Source of the DNA: Phreatobacter cathodiphilus | GTDB taxonomy: Bacteria > Pseudomonadota > Alphaproteobacteria > Rhizobiales > Phreatobacteraceae | Assembly (NCBI RefSeq): GCF_003008515.1 | Contig: NZ_CP027668.1 | Location: forward strand, 984,001-1,048,000 | Length of the DNA: 64,000 nt | Direction of reading: 5' to 3' | Shown here: piece after piece, positions 38,525 through 46,951 of the stretch | Layout: each line of letters begins with the position of its first letter | Position numbering within the stretch: position 1 is the stretch's first letter | Notes under the pieces: model-generated | What the model saw: only the letters and a program-made list of their open reading frames with translations | The model's database searches: none | What the model was told of the DNA's origin: nothing | Made by a program: the position numbers and the translations under genes

Positions 38525-38614
38525 GGGTTCCTCCCTCTGGTGGCGGCGGCGCGCCGGCTTCTCCTGGCCGGTCGGACCGCACGATACGTGGCGTTTCCTC
38601 CTGCAGGGCCGGCT

Positions 38615-39481
38615 CTACGAGCCGAGACCGAGCACCCGCATGGCATTCTTCTTCAGGATCAGGTCGTGCACCTCCGGCTTGAACCCGACCTCGGCGAACT
38701 GGGCGAGCCAGCGCTCCGGCGCGATCAGCGGAAAATCCGACCCGAACAGCATCTTGGTGCGCAACTGCGCATTGGCATACTGGACGATCTGCGGCGGGAA
38801 GTATTTCGGCATCCAGCCGGACAGGTCGATGTAGACGTTGGGCTTGTGCAGGGCCATGGACAGGGCCTCGTCGGTCCAGGGCCAGGACGGGTGGGCGAGC
38901 ACGATGGTCATGTCGGGGAAGTCCACCGCGACGTCGTCGACGTGGATCGGCTGGGAATATTTGAGCCGCATGCCGCCGCCGCCGCGCATGCCCGTGCCGA
39001 TGCCGGAATGGCCGGTGTGGAAGATCGCCGGCATCTTGTGATGGGCGATCACCTCGTAGAGCTGATAGGCCATCCGGTCGTTGGGGTAGAAGCCCTGGCA
39101 GGTCGGGTGGAACTTGAAGCCCTTGACCACGCCGCCCTTGATGAGGTCCTCGGCCTCCCGCGCGCCGAGCCGCCCCTTGTGCGGGTCGATGGAGGCGAAG
39201 GCGATCATCATGTCGGCGTTGTCGCGCGCCGCGTCGGCGATCTCGTCGTTGGGGATGCGCCGGTTGCCGATCTGCGTCTCGGTGTCGACCGTGAACATCA
39301 CGAGGCCGATCTTCTGCGCCCTGTAGTGGGCGATGGTCTCGGCGATGGTCGGCCGCTTGCCGACCTTGAAATACTTGCCCGCCGCCTCCTCGTAGGGCGC
39401 CCAGTAGGGATCGGGCTCCTGCCGGCAGGAGACCTCGGCATGGGTGTGGATGTCGATGGCGACGAGATCGTCGACCTTCAT
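38615..39481 (-). CDS. Amidohydrolase_2 family protein (decarboxylase/hydrolase of aromatic acids)
   Basis: 288-aa TIM-barrel metal enzyme. It shows the first metal motif AIDIHTHAEV, KFHPTCQGFYPND, FHTGHSG (His), VLAHPSWPW, and the final Asp in LFGSDFPLIAPE. The family includes gamma-resorcylate and 4-oxalomesaconate-type enzymes; which reaction it does here cannot be read. ATG 39481 has AGGAGA upstream and overlaps the end of the CoA-ligase gene by 4 bp, so it belongs to the aromatic operon. Confidence 0.88.
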   Translation of the reverse strand: MKVDDLVAIDIHTHAEVSCRQEPDPYWAPYEEAAGKYFKVGKRPTIAETIAHYRAQKIGLVMFTVDTETQIGNRRIPNDEIADAARDNADMMIAFASIDPHKGRLGAREAEDLIKGGVVKGFKFHPTCQGFYPNDRMAYQLYEVIAHHKMPAIFHTGHSGIGTGMRGGGGMRLKYSQPIHVDDVAVDFPDMTIVLAHPSWPWTDEALSMALHKPNVYIDLSGWMPKYFPPQIVQYANAQLRTKMLFGSDFPLIAPERWLAQFAEVGFKPEVHDLILKKNAMRVLGLGS

Positions 39482-41358
39482 GGGGTCTCTCCTGCACGGA
39501 TATCGAGGGCGATGACGCCGGCCGGCGGCGCCGCCGCATGGAGGCTCGCGACCAGCGCCGGCCGCCGGGCGAGCACGGCGCGCTGGTTGATGGAGCCCTT
39601 GTCGGTGAGCTCGCCGTGCTCGAGCGAGGGCGGGTCGTCGAGGATCATCGCCCTGACGACACGGTTGGACGAGCCGGTGGCGGCCGCGGCGAGGCCGGCG
39701 AGACGGCGCGTGACTTCCGCCCTCAGCGCTTCGTGAGCCAGCAGGCCCGGGTCGCCGGCCGCGAGCCCGGTGAACGAGGCGCAGGCCTCCCGGTCCGGCA
39801 CCAGCAGCACGCCGACCTCGTCCCGGTCGTGGCCGGTGACGACGGTGTCGCGGATCAGCGGATCGAGGGCCGAGTTCAGGACGTGGCGCAGCGGCCCGAC
39901 GCTGACCCAGGTGCCGGTGGCGAGCTTGAAGTCCTCCGACAGGCGTCCGTCGAACAGGAAGCCCTTCGACAGGTCCGCCGGATCGGCATAGGCCACCGCA
40001 TCGCCGAAGCAGTAGAAGCCTTCCTCGTCGAAGACCTTGGCGGTGAGGTCCGGCCGCCGCCAGTAGCCCGGCGTCACCGTCTCCGCCTTCACCCGTGCTT
40101 CGAGTTTCGCCCCGGCGGGAACCAGCTTCAGCGTCACCCCCACCATGGGCAGGCCGATGGCGCCGGCCTGTCCCGTGGTGCGCAGGTTCATGATGGCGGA
40201 GGGCGCCGTCTCCGTGGCGCCGAGCCCGGTGACGAAGGGCACGTCGCGGCCTGCTACCTCGCGGGCGAGCGCCACATACCCGTCCCACACCGGCTGGGCG
40301 AGGCCCGCCCCGGCGTAGAACAGCATTTCCAGCCGGCTGAAGAATTGGCGGGCGAAGGCGATATCCGCCTGGAGGTGGGGCAGCAGCGCCTCATAGCCCT
40401 TCGGCACGTTGAAATAGGCGGTCGGCGCGATTTCCCTGAGATTGCGCACGGTGGGCAGGATGCCCGCCGCCACCGGCTTGCCCTCGTCGAGGAAGAGCGT
40501 GCCGCCGTGGGTCAGCACCATGCCGAAATTGTGGTTCGAGCCGAAGGTGTGGTTCCACGGCAACCAGTCGACGAAGACCGGCGGCGTCTCCGCCAGGAAG
40601 GGAAAACACTGTTCCAGCATGACCTGGTTGGCCATCAGCATGCGCTGGGTGTTGATGACGGCCTTCGGCTCGCCGGTAGAGCCGGAGGTGAGCAGGAACT
40701 TCGCGATGGTGTCGGGCGCGATCGCGGCATGGGCGGCATCGACGGCGGGATCCGCCGGATCGCCCGCCAGCTCCGCGAGCGGAAGGGCTCCGGCGGCTTC
40801 CGCTCCGCGGGCGGCCACCACCACCCGGTCCGGCCTCGCCACGGCGGCGAGCGCCGCCCGGAACGGCCCGGCCTCGGCAACGAAGACGAGGCCCGGCGTC
40901 AGTAGGTCGAGGCAGTAGGAGAGCTTGCCGAAATCCCGCGCCACCAGGCTGTAGGGCGGCGAGATCGGCGCATAGGGCACGCCGACCATCATCGCCGCGA
41001 GGGCCATCAGCGCGTGGTCGATGCTGTTGCCGGAGAGAATGGCGACGGGACGCTCGGCGGAGAGATCATGGCGCAGCAGGCCCGCGGCGAGGCTCCGCAC
41101 CTGCCCCAGCGCCTCGCCATAGGTCAGCCGGCGCCAGGCCCCGTCCGGTCCGCGCTCGGCAAGGAAGGTGCGGTCCGGCGCCGCCGCCGCCCAATGGACG
41201 AGGCGGTCGGGAAGGGCGCGGGGATAGGGGGCGAGCTGCTGGCGCACCGTGACGAGCCGCGTGCCGTCCGCCCGGTCCTCCACCAGGGGATCGAGGCGGC
41301 CGAGCCTGTGCCAGCCGCCATCGGCGGCCTGCATCGGGCGAGGGGCGACACGCGACAT
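39478..41358 (-). CDS. Feruloyl-CoA synthetase-like aromatic acid:CoA ligase
   Basis: 626-aa ANL-family enzyme that forms aryl-CoA from acid, ATP and CoA. AMP-binding motifs include FLLTSGSTGEPKAVINTQR and GLGATETAPS, with YGRLSEDFKL-type region as FDGRLSEDFKLATGTWVSVG. The long C terminus (HVLNSALDPLIRDTVVTGHDRDEVG) is characteristic of bacterial feruloyl-CoA synthases rather than ordinary fatty acyl-CoA ligases. Expected substrates: ferulate, p-coumarate or caffeate. The usual catalytic Lys near the end (LTDKGSINQRAVL) is visible. Operon: after the crotonase gene, overlapping the amidohydrolase. Confidence 0.87.
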   Translation of the reverse strand: MSRVAPRPMQAADGGWHRLGRLDPLVEDRADGTRLVTVRQQLAPYPRALPDRLVHWAAAAPDRTFLAERGPDGAWRRLTYGEALGQVRSLAAGLLRHDLSAERPVAILSGNSIDHALMALAAMMVGVPYAPISPPYSLVARDFGKLSYCLDLLTPGLVFVAEAGPFRAALAAVARPDRVVVAARGAEAAGALPLAELAGDPADPAVDAAHAAIAPDTIAKFLLTSGSTGEPKAVINTQRMLMANQVMLEQCFPFLAETPPVFVDWLPWNHTFGSNHNFGMVLTHGGTLFLDEGKPVAAGILPTVRNLREIAPTAYFNVPKGYEALLPHLQADIAFARQFFSRLEMLFYAGAGLAQPVWDGYVALAREVAGRDVPFVTGLGATETAPSAIMNLRTTGQAGAIGLPMVGVTLKLVPAGAKLEARVKAETVTPGYWRRPDLTAKVFDEEGFYCFGDAVAYADPADLSKGFLFDGRLSEDFKLATGTWVSVGPLRHVLNSALDPLIRDTVVTGHDRDEVGVLLVPDREACASFTGLAAGDPGLLAHEALRAEVTRRLAGLAAAATGSSNRVVRAMILDDPPSLEHGELTDKGSINQRAVLARRPALVASLHAAAPPAGVIALDIRAGETP

Positions 41359-41446
41359 CGGGGGCCTCCGGGGGTGCCGACTGCGGCGGGACGAGGCGAT
41401 GGTATCAGGGAATGCACTGGGACGGGCCGGCGGCCGGCCCGACCGA

Positions 41447-42253
41447 TCAGCCGGGGCGGGCGACCTTCGCCGCCTTCTTGGCGAGGAAGTCGCGCACGCG
41501 GGCCTTGGCCTCGGGCGTGGTCTGGGCGGTCGAGGCCATCAGCGCCTCGGTCAGGTAGCCGATATGCGGGTCGGCCTCCGCGATGCGGGGCAGGGCATGG
41601 ATCACCGCGAAGCGCGTCATGTCGGCGATGCCCGCCGCCTTGCGCGCGAGGTCCATGGCGAAGGCGAGACCCGCGCCGTCCTCCACCAGATACTGGCAGG
41701 CGCCGGCCGCACGCGCCTCCTCGGCGGAGAGCGAACGGCCGGTGAGCATCATGTCCTGGACGAGCGGCGTGCCGATCAGCCGCGGAATGCGCACCGATCC
41801 GCCGCCGCCGAGGAAGATGCCGCGCTGGCCCTCGGGCAGCGCGAAGAAGGCCGAGCGCTCGGCGACGCGGATGTGGGTCGCGGCGGCCAGTTCGAACCCG
41901 CCGCCGACCACGGCGCCGTGCAGCACCGAGATGACCGGCACCCGTCCGTACTGGATGTCCTGGAAGGCGCGGTGCCAGCCGAGGGAATGCTGGATGGCGG
42001 CGGCGAGGTCCGGCTCGCCGTCGACCTCGCCGAGGTCGAGCCCGGCGCAGAAATGCTCACCCTCGCCGTGGATCACCACCGCCCGGATCTCGGCCGGCAG
42101 GGAAGAGACGGCCCTGGACAGGCCGGACACCATGGTTTCGTTGAGCGCGTTGCGCTTGGCCGGCCGCGACAGCCGGATGACGGCCACGGCACCCTCGGCA
42201 TGAACCGACAGGCCGGGACAGGGGGACAGGACAGACAAGGGCGCCACTCCCAT
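41447..42253 (-). CDS. Crotonase / enoyl-CoA hydratase family protein
   Basis: 268-aa crotonase-fold enzyme: IRLSRPAKRNALN at the start, oxyanion-hole segments GEGEHFCAGLDLGEV and LHGAVVGGGFELAAATHIRVA, and ALPEGQRGIFLGGGGSVRIPRLIG. It is the first gene of the operon divergent from marR. In context it would hydrate or cleave the aryl-CoA made by the ligase. It does not look like a typical feruloyl-CoA hydratase/lyase, since the glutamates usual in crotonase hydratases are only partly in place (LPEGQRG is kept). The start ATG 42253 has no clear ribosome site; a slightly later start (for example TTG 42238 after GGGAG) is possible. Confidence 0.83.
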   Translation of the reverse strand: MGVAPLSVLSPCPGLSVHAEGAVAVIRLSRPAKRNALNETMVSGLSRAVSSLPAEIRAVVIHGEGEHFCAGLDLGEVDGEPDLAAAIQHSLGWHRAFQDIQYGRVPVISVLHGAVVGGGFELAAATHIRVAERSAFFALPEGQRGIFLGGGGSVRIPRLIGTPLVQDMMLTGRSLSAEEARAAGACQYLVEDGAGLAFAMDLARKAAGIADMTRFAVIHALPRIAEADPHIGYLTEALMASTAQTTPEAKARVRDFLAKKAAKVARPG

Positions 42254-42267
42254 GGCAATCGTTTTTG

Positions 42268-42282
42268 GTTATTGAGGATAAC
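42268..42282. promoter_or_regulatory. Palindrome GTTAT-N5-ATAAC, probable MarR operator
   Basis: A perfect inverted repeat in the only AT-rich part of the 110-bp gap between the crotonase operon and the divergent marR gene. It lies 15 bp from the crotonase start. Position and symmetry fit a MarR-family site (CouR/FerC-like) that represses the catabolic operon until the aryl-CoA appears. Confidence 0.6.
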
Positions 42283-42363
42283 TATTTTCCGCCGCCGCGC
42301 TTGTGTCAATGGGGCGGGGCCTTTACCGATCGGCACACGGTGACGCAGTTTTCCGAGGTGGTG

Positions 42364-42804
42364 ATGGCGCTGGATCTGGGTCCTCTCGACAGCCATGTCG
42401 GCTATCTGCTGCGCCGGGCCCAGCTCGCCGTCTTTGCCGATATCCTGCCGAGCCTTGCCGAGCACGACGTCTCGCCGGCCGACTATGCGGTGCTCACCGT
42501 CATCGACCGCAATCCCGGTGCGGGCCAGTCGCAGGTGGCGGAAACCCTCGGCATCCAGAAGACCAATTTCGTCCCGCTGATCCGCCGGATGGAGGCGCGC
42601 GGCCTGGTGCTGAGGGCGCCCTCGCCGACAGACCGGCGCTCGGTGGCCCTGTCGCTGACGGCGGCGGGAGAAGCGCTGCTCGCCCGGCTCCACGCCGCCG
42701 CCCAGGCCCATATCGACAGGGTGCGAGATCATCTCGGCGCCGATCGGTACGACGCGCTGCTGGAGCCGCTGCAGCGGCTGGCGAGCGTCAGCCGGCCGTC
42801 CTGA
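42364..42804 (+). CDS. MarR family transcriptional regulator
   Basis: 146-aa winged-helix regulator. LGPLDSHVGYLLRRAQLAVFADI forms the dimer helix, then GAGQSQVAETLGIQKTNFVPLIRRMEARGLVLRAPSPTDRRSVALSLTAAGE carries the recognition helix and the wing with DRR. ATG 42364 has GAGG six bases upstream. It is divergent from the hydroxycinnamate-type operon, as CouR and FerC/FerR are; a ligand such as aryl-CoA is therefore likely. Its 3' end overlaps the convergent DUF2254 gene by 17 bp. Confidence 0.9.
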   Translation: MALDLGPLDSHVGYLLRRAQLAVFADILPSLAEHDVSPADYAVLTVIDRNPGAGQSQVAETLGIQKTNFVPLIRRMEARGLVLRAPSPTDRRSVALSLTAAGEALLARLHAAAQAHIDRVRDHLGADRYDALLEPLQRLASVSRPS

Positions 42805-44056
42805 CGGCGCCGATCCCCGCGGCGAGGGCGGCGACGGCATCCCGCTCTTCGGGAAGCGTGAGCGCCGCCTCGGCCCGCCGCAGCGCGGTGGCCGAATGAC
42901 GGCGCGCCGCGGCGCCGAAAACCTCCGCATCCGCTACCGCCAGGCTCGCGAGGGCTTTCTGCAGCCGCAACTGCACCTCGAGAGTGCCGGCGCCGTCGCG
43001 GGCGATGGGCGCGAAGACGTCGTCGAACATGTCGTCGACCGCAATGGCGGGAACCCGGACGTCCTCGCAGGCGACGTCGGCATCGTCCTCGGGGCCGTCG
43101 CAGCCATTCCAGCGCACCAGGAGCCGTACCGCCCGCCCGATCACGTCGATGGCGGTGCCCGGATCGTTCACCGCGGGAGACAGCGCCCGCGATGCGATCT
43201 CCGAGAGCACGCAGAGGCCGAAGCGCGGGTCCTGGTCGAACGTGCGTTCCGGGCCGATGGTGAAGGCCTGCGCCACGGCAAGGGCGCCCTTGTCGTCCAT
43301 CTCTCCGGCGACCCTGGCGACGGGCCGTGCCGGATCGGCGAAGACGCCGGGCGGCGCGGTGACGAAGATGGTCAGCCCGCCGTCGGCGGCGAGCTCCTGC
43401 AGCGCGGCCATGTCGATATACTGGACGTAGCCGATGGTATTGCCGAACACCGCACGGGCCTCCGGCGGCGGAGGATCGTCCATCGGCCGGCCGCCGAGGT
43501 GGGGATGTTCGCGTCGCGTCCGCAACGCGTCCCAGGTCGCATCCTCGACACGCGCGACGGTTTCGCCCAGCCGGCCGAAACGGGCGAGATAATCGATCCA
43601 GCGCAGAATGGTGATGGCGATGAGCGCGATCAGCCCGATCGTCACGACGAGCAGGATGGCGCGCCCCTCGGAGCCATAGAGGCCCGTGCTGAGCGCGATG
43701 ATGCCGACGAGGCTGAACAGGAACGAGCCGATGAACGTCCCGAGCACGTTCTGGCTGGTGTTGTCCTCCATCAGCAGACGGGTCGCCCGCGGGGTGACGT
43801 TGCTGGTCGCCGCGCCATAGGCCGAGACCATCGTGGTCATGGAAAACACCGTCACCGACAGCATGCTGGAGGCCAGCACGTTGAGGATGCCGTCGATGGC
43901 CTGGGCGCCGATCTTGATCGTCCAGGTGTCCGGCACATAGGGCGCGAAGACGATACCGGCCACGGCGGTCGCCACGCCGATCAGCGCCATCACGCTGACG
44001 CGGATCCAGAGCTTGCGGGCGAACAGCGTCAGGACCCACTGCCAGCGCGACATCAT
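42788..44056 (-). CDS. DUF2254 membrane protein
   Basis: About 422 aa with four hydrophobic helices in the first half (SVMALIGVATAVAGIVFAPYV, LSVTVFSMTTMVSAYGAATS, FIGSFLFSLVGIIALSTGLYG, ILLVVTIGLIALIAITILRW) and a soluble C-terminal half (ALSPAVNDPGTAIDVIGRAVRLL is the family signature). Two adjacent ATGs at 44056 and 44053 are possible starts. The family is an uncharacterised predicted membrane protein. It follows ligD by 28 bp on the same strand, so it may be transcribed with the DNA-repair genes, though a functional link is not known. Confidence 0.85.
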   Translation of the reverse strand: MMSRWQWVLTLFARKLWIRVSVMALIGVATAVAGIVFAPYVPDTWTIKIGAQAIDGILNVLASSMLSVTVFSMTTMVSAYGAATSNVTPRATRLLMEDNTSQNVLGTFIGSFLFSLVGIIALSTGLYGSEGRAILLVVTIGLIALIAITILRWIDYLARFGRLGETVARVEDATWDALRTRREHPHLGGRPMDDPPPPEARAVFGNTIGYVQYIDMAALQELAADGGLTIFVTAPPGVFADPARPVARVAGEMDDKGALAVAQAFTIGPERTFDQDPRFGLCVLSEIASRALSPAVNDPGTAIDVIGRAVRLLVRWNGCDGPEDDADVACEDVRVPAIAVDDMFDDVFAPIARDGAGTLEVQLRLQKALASLAVADAEVFGAAARRHSATALRRAEAALTLPEERDAVAALAAGIGAVRTAG

Positions 44057-44084
44057 GACGGCGATCCCCGTTGCGCTTGGCTGT

Positions 44085-46625
44085 TCATATGGCAGCCAGC
44101 GGCTGCGCCGCGGCCCTGAAACCCGTCCAGGGGTCGCGCGCGGGCAGGGCGTCGCCCACCTTGAAGGCGTTTGGCTCCAGGCCGCCCTCCACGTCCTTCC
44201 AGATCGCCGGAATGGCGAACGGAGCATCCGGCCTGGCGCGGGTGGAATAGGGCGCCACCGCCGTCGCGCCGCGACCGTTGCGCAAATAGTCGATGAAAAT
44301 CTTGCCGCGCCGCGCCTTCTTGGCGAGGGTCGCGGTGTAGCGCCCCGGCTCGGTCGCGGCCATGGCGCGGGCGAAGTCGTGGGAAAAGCCCTTCACCGCC
44401 GCCCAGTCCGCGGCCGGCGTCAGCGGAACCGTCACGTGGAATCCCTTGCCGCCCGACAGCTTGACGAAGCTCTCGAGCCCGATGCCCTTCAGCCGGTCAC
44501 GGACCGCCAGTGCGCCCTCGCGCACCGCATCCATGCTCACGCCCTCGCCGGGATCGAGGTCGAAGATCACCTGGTCGGGCCGCTCCAGATCGTCGATCGT
44601 CGAGCCCCAGACGTGGATCTCCACAACCCCCATCTGCACCAGCGCGGCAATGCCGTCGAAATCCTCCACATAGAGCAGGGCGTCGCTCTCGCCCTTCGGT
44701 TTCACGGTGCGGATGGTCTTGCCCATGCCGGGGGAGGCGTGTTTCTGGAAGAAGGAGTGGCGGGAAATGCCGTCGGGAGCGCGCACCAGGCTCAGCGGGC
44801 GGCGGACGACCAGTGGCTCCATGCGCGCCCAGACGGCGCCGTAATGGGCGAGCAGGCCTTCCTTGGTCAGGCCCCTGTCCGGCCACAGCACCTTGTCGGC
44901 ATTCGACAGCACCACCGACGTAGCGGGGGCGGCCGGCGCGCGCGCCTTCTTCGCCCGTTTCGGCCTCTCCTCCTGCACCGGATCGGCGGCGGGCGCGTCC
45001 TCGCGCACGATCTCGCCGGCCGGCTTGTCCTCGCGCAGTCCCTTGAATGCGGCCTGGCGCAACAGGCCGTCGGCCGTCCAGGTCCGGTATTCGACCTCGC
45101 AGGCGAGCGTCGGCTCGACCCAGACGACGTCCTTCTGGCGTCCCTCCTTGCCCGAGAAGGGCGAGCGCTCCGCGCGCAGCCCGTCGAGGCGGCGCTTCAG
45201 CGCCGTCGCCACCGTGCCCGTGTAGCCGGTTCCCACCCGGCCCGCGTGCTTCAGGGCGTCGTCCTCGTGATAGGCCACCACCAGCGAGCCGATGCGCCCC
45301 GAATGGGCTTTCGAGGGCACGTATCCGGCGATGACGAATTCCTGCGAGCGGGTGCACTTGGCCTTGATCCAGTCGCCGCGCCGGCCGCTGTGATAGGGGG
45401 CGTCGAGCCGCTTCGAGATGACCCCCTCCAGCCCCATCCGGCAGGCATGGGCGAGCATGATCTCGCCGGGCTCGGCGAAATGCTCGCTGTAGCGCAGCCG
45501 CGCCGGGTCCGCGCCCTCGATCAGCGCCGCCAGCCGCTCCTTGCGGGCCACCAGGGGCTCGCCGGTGAGGTCCTCGCCGTCCAGGTGCAGCAGGTCGAAG
45601 GCGTAGTAGACCATATTCTCCCGCCGCCCCTCCGACAGCGCCGCCTGCAGGGCGGCGAAGGACGAGACGCCGGAATCGTTCAGCACCACCACCTCGCCGT
45701 CGATCACGGCGCTCTCGCAGGGCAGGTCGCCGAAGGATGCGGCGAGGTCGCCGCCGAACCGCTCGGTCCAGTCGAGGCCGGTGCGCGTCAGCAGGCGCGC
45801 CTCCCCGCCGGCCACCACGGCCTGGACGCGGTAGCCGTCGAACTTCACCTCGTGGATCCAGCCCTTGCCCTCTGCCGGCCGCTCCTTGAGGCTGGCGAGG
45901 CAGGGGGGCACGAAGGCGGGCGCGCGCGCCGCGACCTTCCGCTTCATCGCGGGCCCGGCTGCGGCCTTGCCGGGAGGCTTCTTCGCACCCGCCTTCCCGG
46001 CGGGGATCTTCGTCCCAGGCGCCGTCTTCGGCGGCTTGCCTTCGGCCACCTCTTCCACCGTCAGGCCGGAAACGAGCGATGTCGGCTCCTCCGCCAGGAT
46101 GTCGCGGTCGGAGGCCGCCTCGTCCTTGGACTTCATCAGCAGCCAGTTGTCGCGGCTCTCGCCCTTGCGCGGCTTCAGCCGCACGAGGTGCCAGCCGCCC
46201 TTCAGCCGCTCGCCGTCGAGGGTGAAGGCGATGTGGCCCTTGGCCATGGCCTTGGCCGGGTCGATCTCCGGTGTCCAGCGGCCGCGATCCCAGACGATGA
46301 CCGAGCCGGCTCCGTATTCGCCCGCAGGGATCGTGCCCTCGAAGCCGCCGTAGCTCAGCGGGTGGTCCTCGACATGGACGGCGAGGCGCTTGTCGTCGGG
46401 GTCGAGGCTCGGGCCGCGCGTCACCGCCCAGCTCCACAGCGCGCCGTCATGTTCGAGGCGCAGATCGTAGTGGAGCCTGCGGGCGGCGTGTTTGTGAATG
46501 ACGAAACTGCCGCCCTGCGCCTTGCCGGCTTCGGCCTCAAGGCGCCCATCGGGCTCGCGGGTCTTGGCAAAGTTGCGCTTCTGGCGATAGGCGCCGAGCC
46601 GGTCGGCCGCTTGCGCCTTCGCCAT
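44085..46625 (-). CDS. ligD: Multifunctional DNA ligase D (LigD)
   Basis: 846-aa end-joining ligase with three domains: 3'-phosphoesterase (about 30-190; FVIHKHAARRLHYDLRLE), ATP-dependent ligase (about 225-530; adenylated Lys261 in EVKFDGYR, VIDGEVV, GLEGVISKRLDAPY), and an archaeo-eukaryotic primase-type polymerase (about 565-840; NADKVLWP, HSFFQKHA, IFDLDPGEG). The linkers are rich in Lys/Ala/Pro. The order PE-ligase-polymerase is the common alphaproteobacterial one. It acts with Ku in non-homologous end joining. The start overlaps the stop of the small upstream gene by one base (TGATG). Confidence 0.95.
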   Translation of the reverse strand: MAKAQAADRLGAYRQKRNFAKTREPDGRLEAEAGKAQGGSFVIHKHAARRLHYDLRLEHDGALWSWAVTRGPSLDPDDKRLAVHVEDHPLSYGGFEGTIPAGEYGAGSVIVWDRGRWTPEIDPAKAMAKGHIAFTLDGERLKGGWHLVRLKPRKGESRDNWLLMKSKDEAASDRDILAEEPTSLVSGLTVEEVAEGKPPKTAPGTKIPAGKAGAKKPPGKAAAGPAMKRKVAARAPAFVPPCLASLKERPAEGKGWIHEVKFDGYRVQAVVAGGEARLLTRTGLDWTERFGGDLAASFGDLPCESAVIDGEVVVLNDSGVSSFAALQAALSEGRRENMVYYAFDLLHLDGEDLTGEPLVARKERLAALIEGADPARLRYSEHFAEPGEIMLAHACRMGLEGVISKRLDAPYHSGRRGDWIKAKCTRSQEFVIAGYVPSKAHSGRIGSLVVAYHEDDALKHAGRVGTGYTGTVATALKRRLDGLRAERSPFSGKEGRQKDVVWVEPTLACEVEYRTWTADGLLRQAAFKGLREDKPAGEIVREDAPAADPVQEERPKRAKKARAPAAPATSVVLSNADKVLWPDRGLTKEGLLAHYGAVWARMEPLVVRRPLSLVRAPDGISRHSFFQKHASPGMGKTIRTVKPKGESDALLYVEDFDGIAALVQMGVVEIHVWGSTIDDLERPDQVIFDLDPGEGVSMDAVREGALAVRDRLKGIGLESFVKLSGGKGFHVTVPLTPAADWAAVKGFSHDFARAMAATEPGRYTATLAKKARRGKIFIDYLRNGRGATAVAPYSTRARPDAPFAIPAIWKDVEGGLEPNAFKVGDALPARDPWTGFRAAAQPLAAI

Positions 46626-46840
46626 CAGGCCGCCCGCGGATAATGCGGTGCCGAGGCCGCGACGGCGTCGGCGGCGAGCAGGTCGAGCTGGGTGATGGCG
46701 GGGACTGGGTCTTCCAGCATGGCGACCATGACCTCGCGTCCGAGCCCCGACCTCACCGCCTCCGCGAAGGCCTGCCGTGTCTGGCGCTCGGCGCGGAGCT
46801 GGGCCGCGAGCGCCAGGATCAGTCTGTCCCGGTTGTCCAT
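46625..46840 (-). CDS. Small protein coupled to ligD
   Basis: 71 aa, mostly helical (RLILALAAQLRAERQTRQAFAEAVRSGLGREVMVAMLED), no signal peptide. ATG 46840 has GAGG 8 bases upstream; a GTG at 46849 is also possible. Its stop codon overlaps the ligD start by one base, so ligD translation is probably coupled to it. I recognise no family. Given the position between ligD and topoisomerase IB it may belong to the repair module, but this is inference only. Confidence 0.65.
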   Translation of the reverse strand: MDNRDRLILALAAQLRAERQTRQAFAEAVRSGLGREVMVAMLEDPVPAITQLDLLAADAVAASAPHYPRAA

Positions 46841-46951
46841 CGTCGTCACCTCGTCCTTTGGCCCCTGTCCAACGTCGACCCGACCGCGGCTGTTCCCTCG
46901 TCGGCCCTTGGAACCCGAGGCGGACGCTCCGTCACTCTCCGCCGGACCGGC

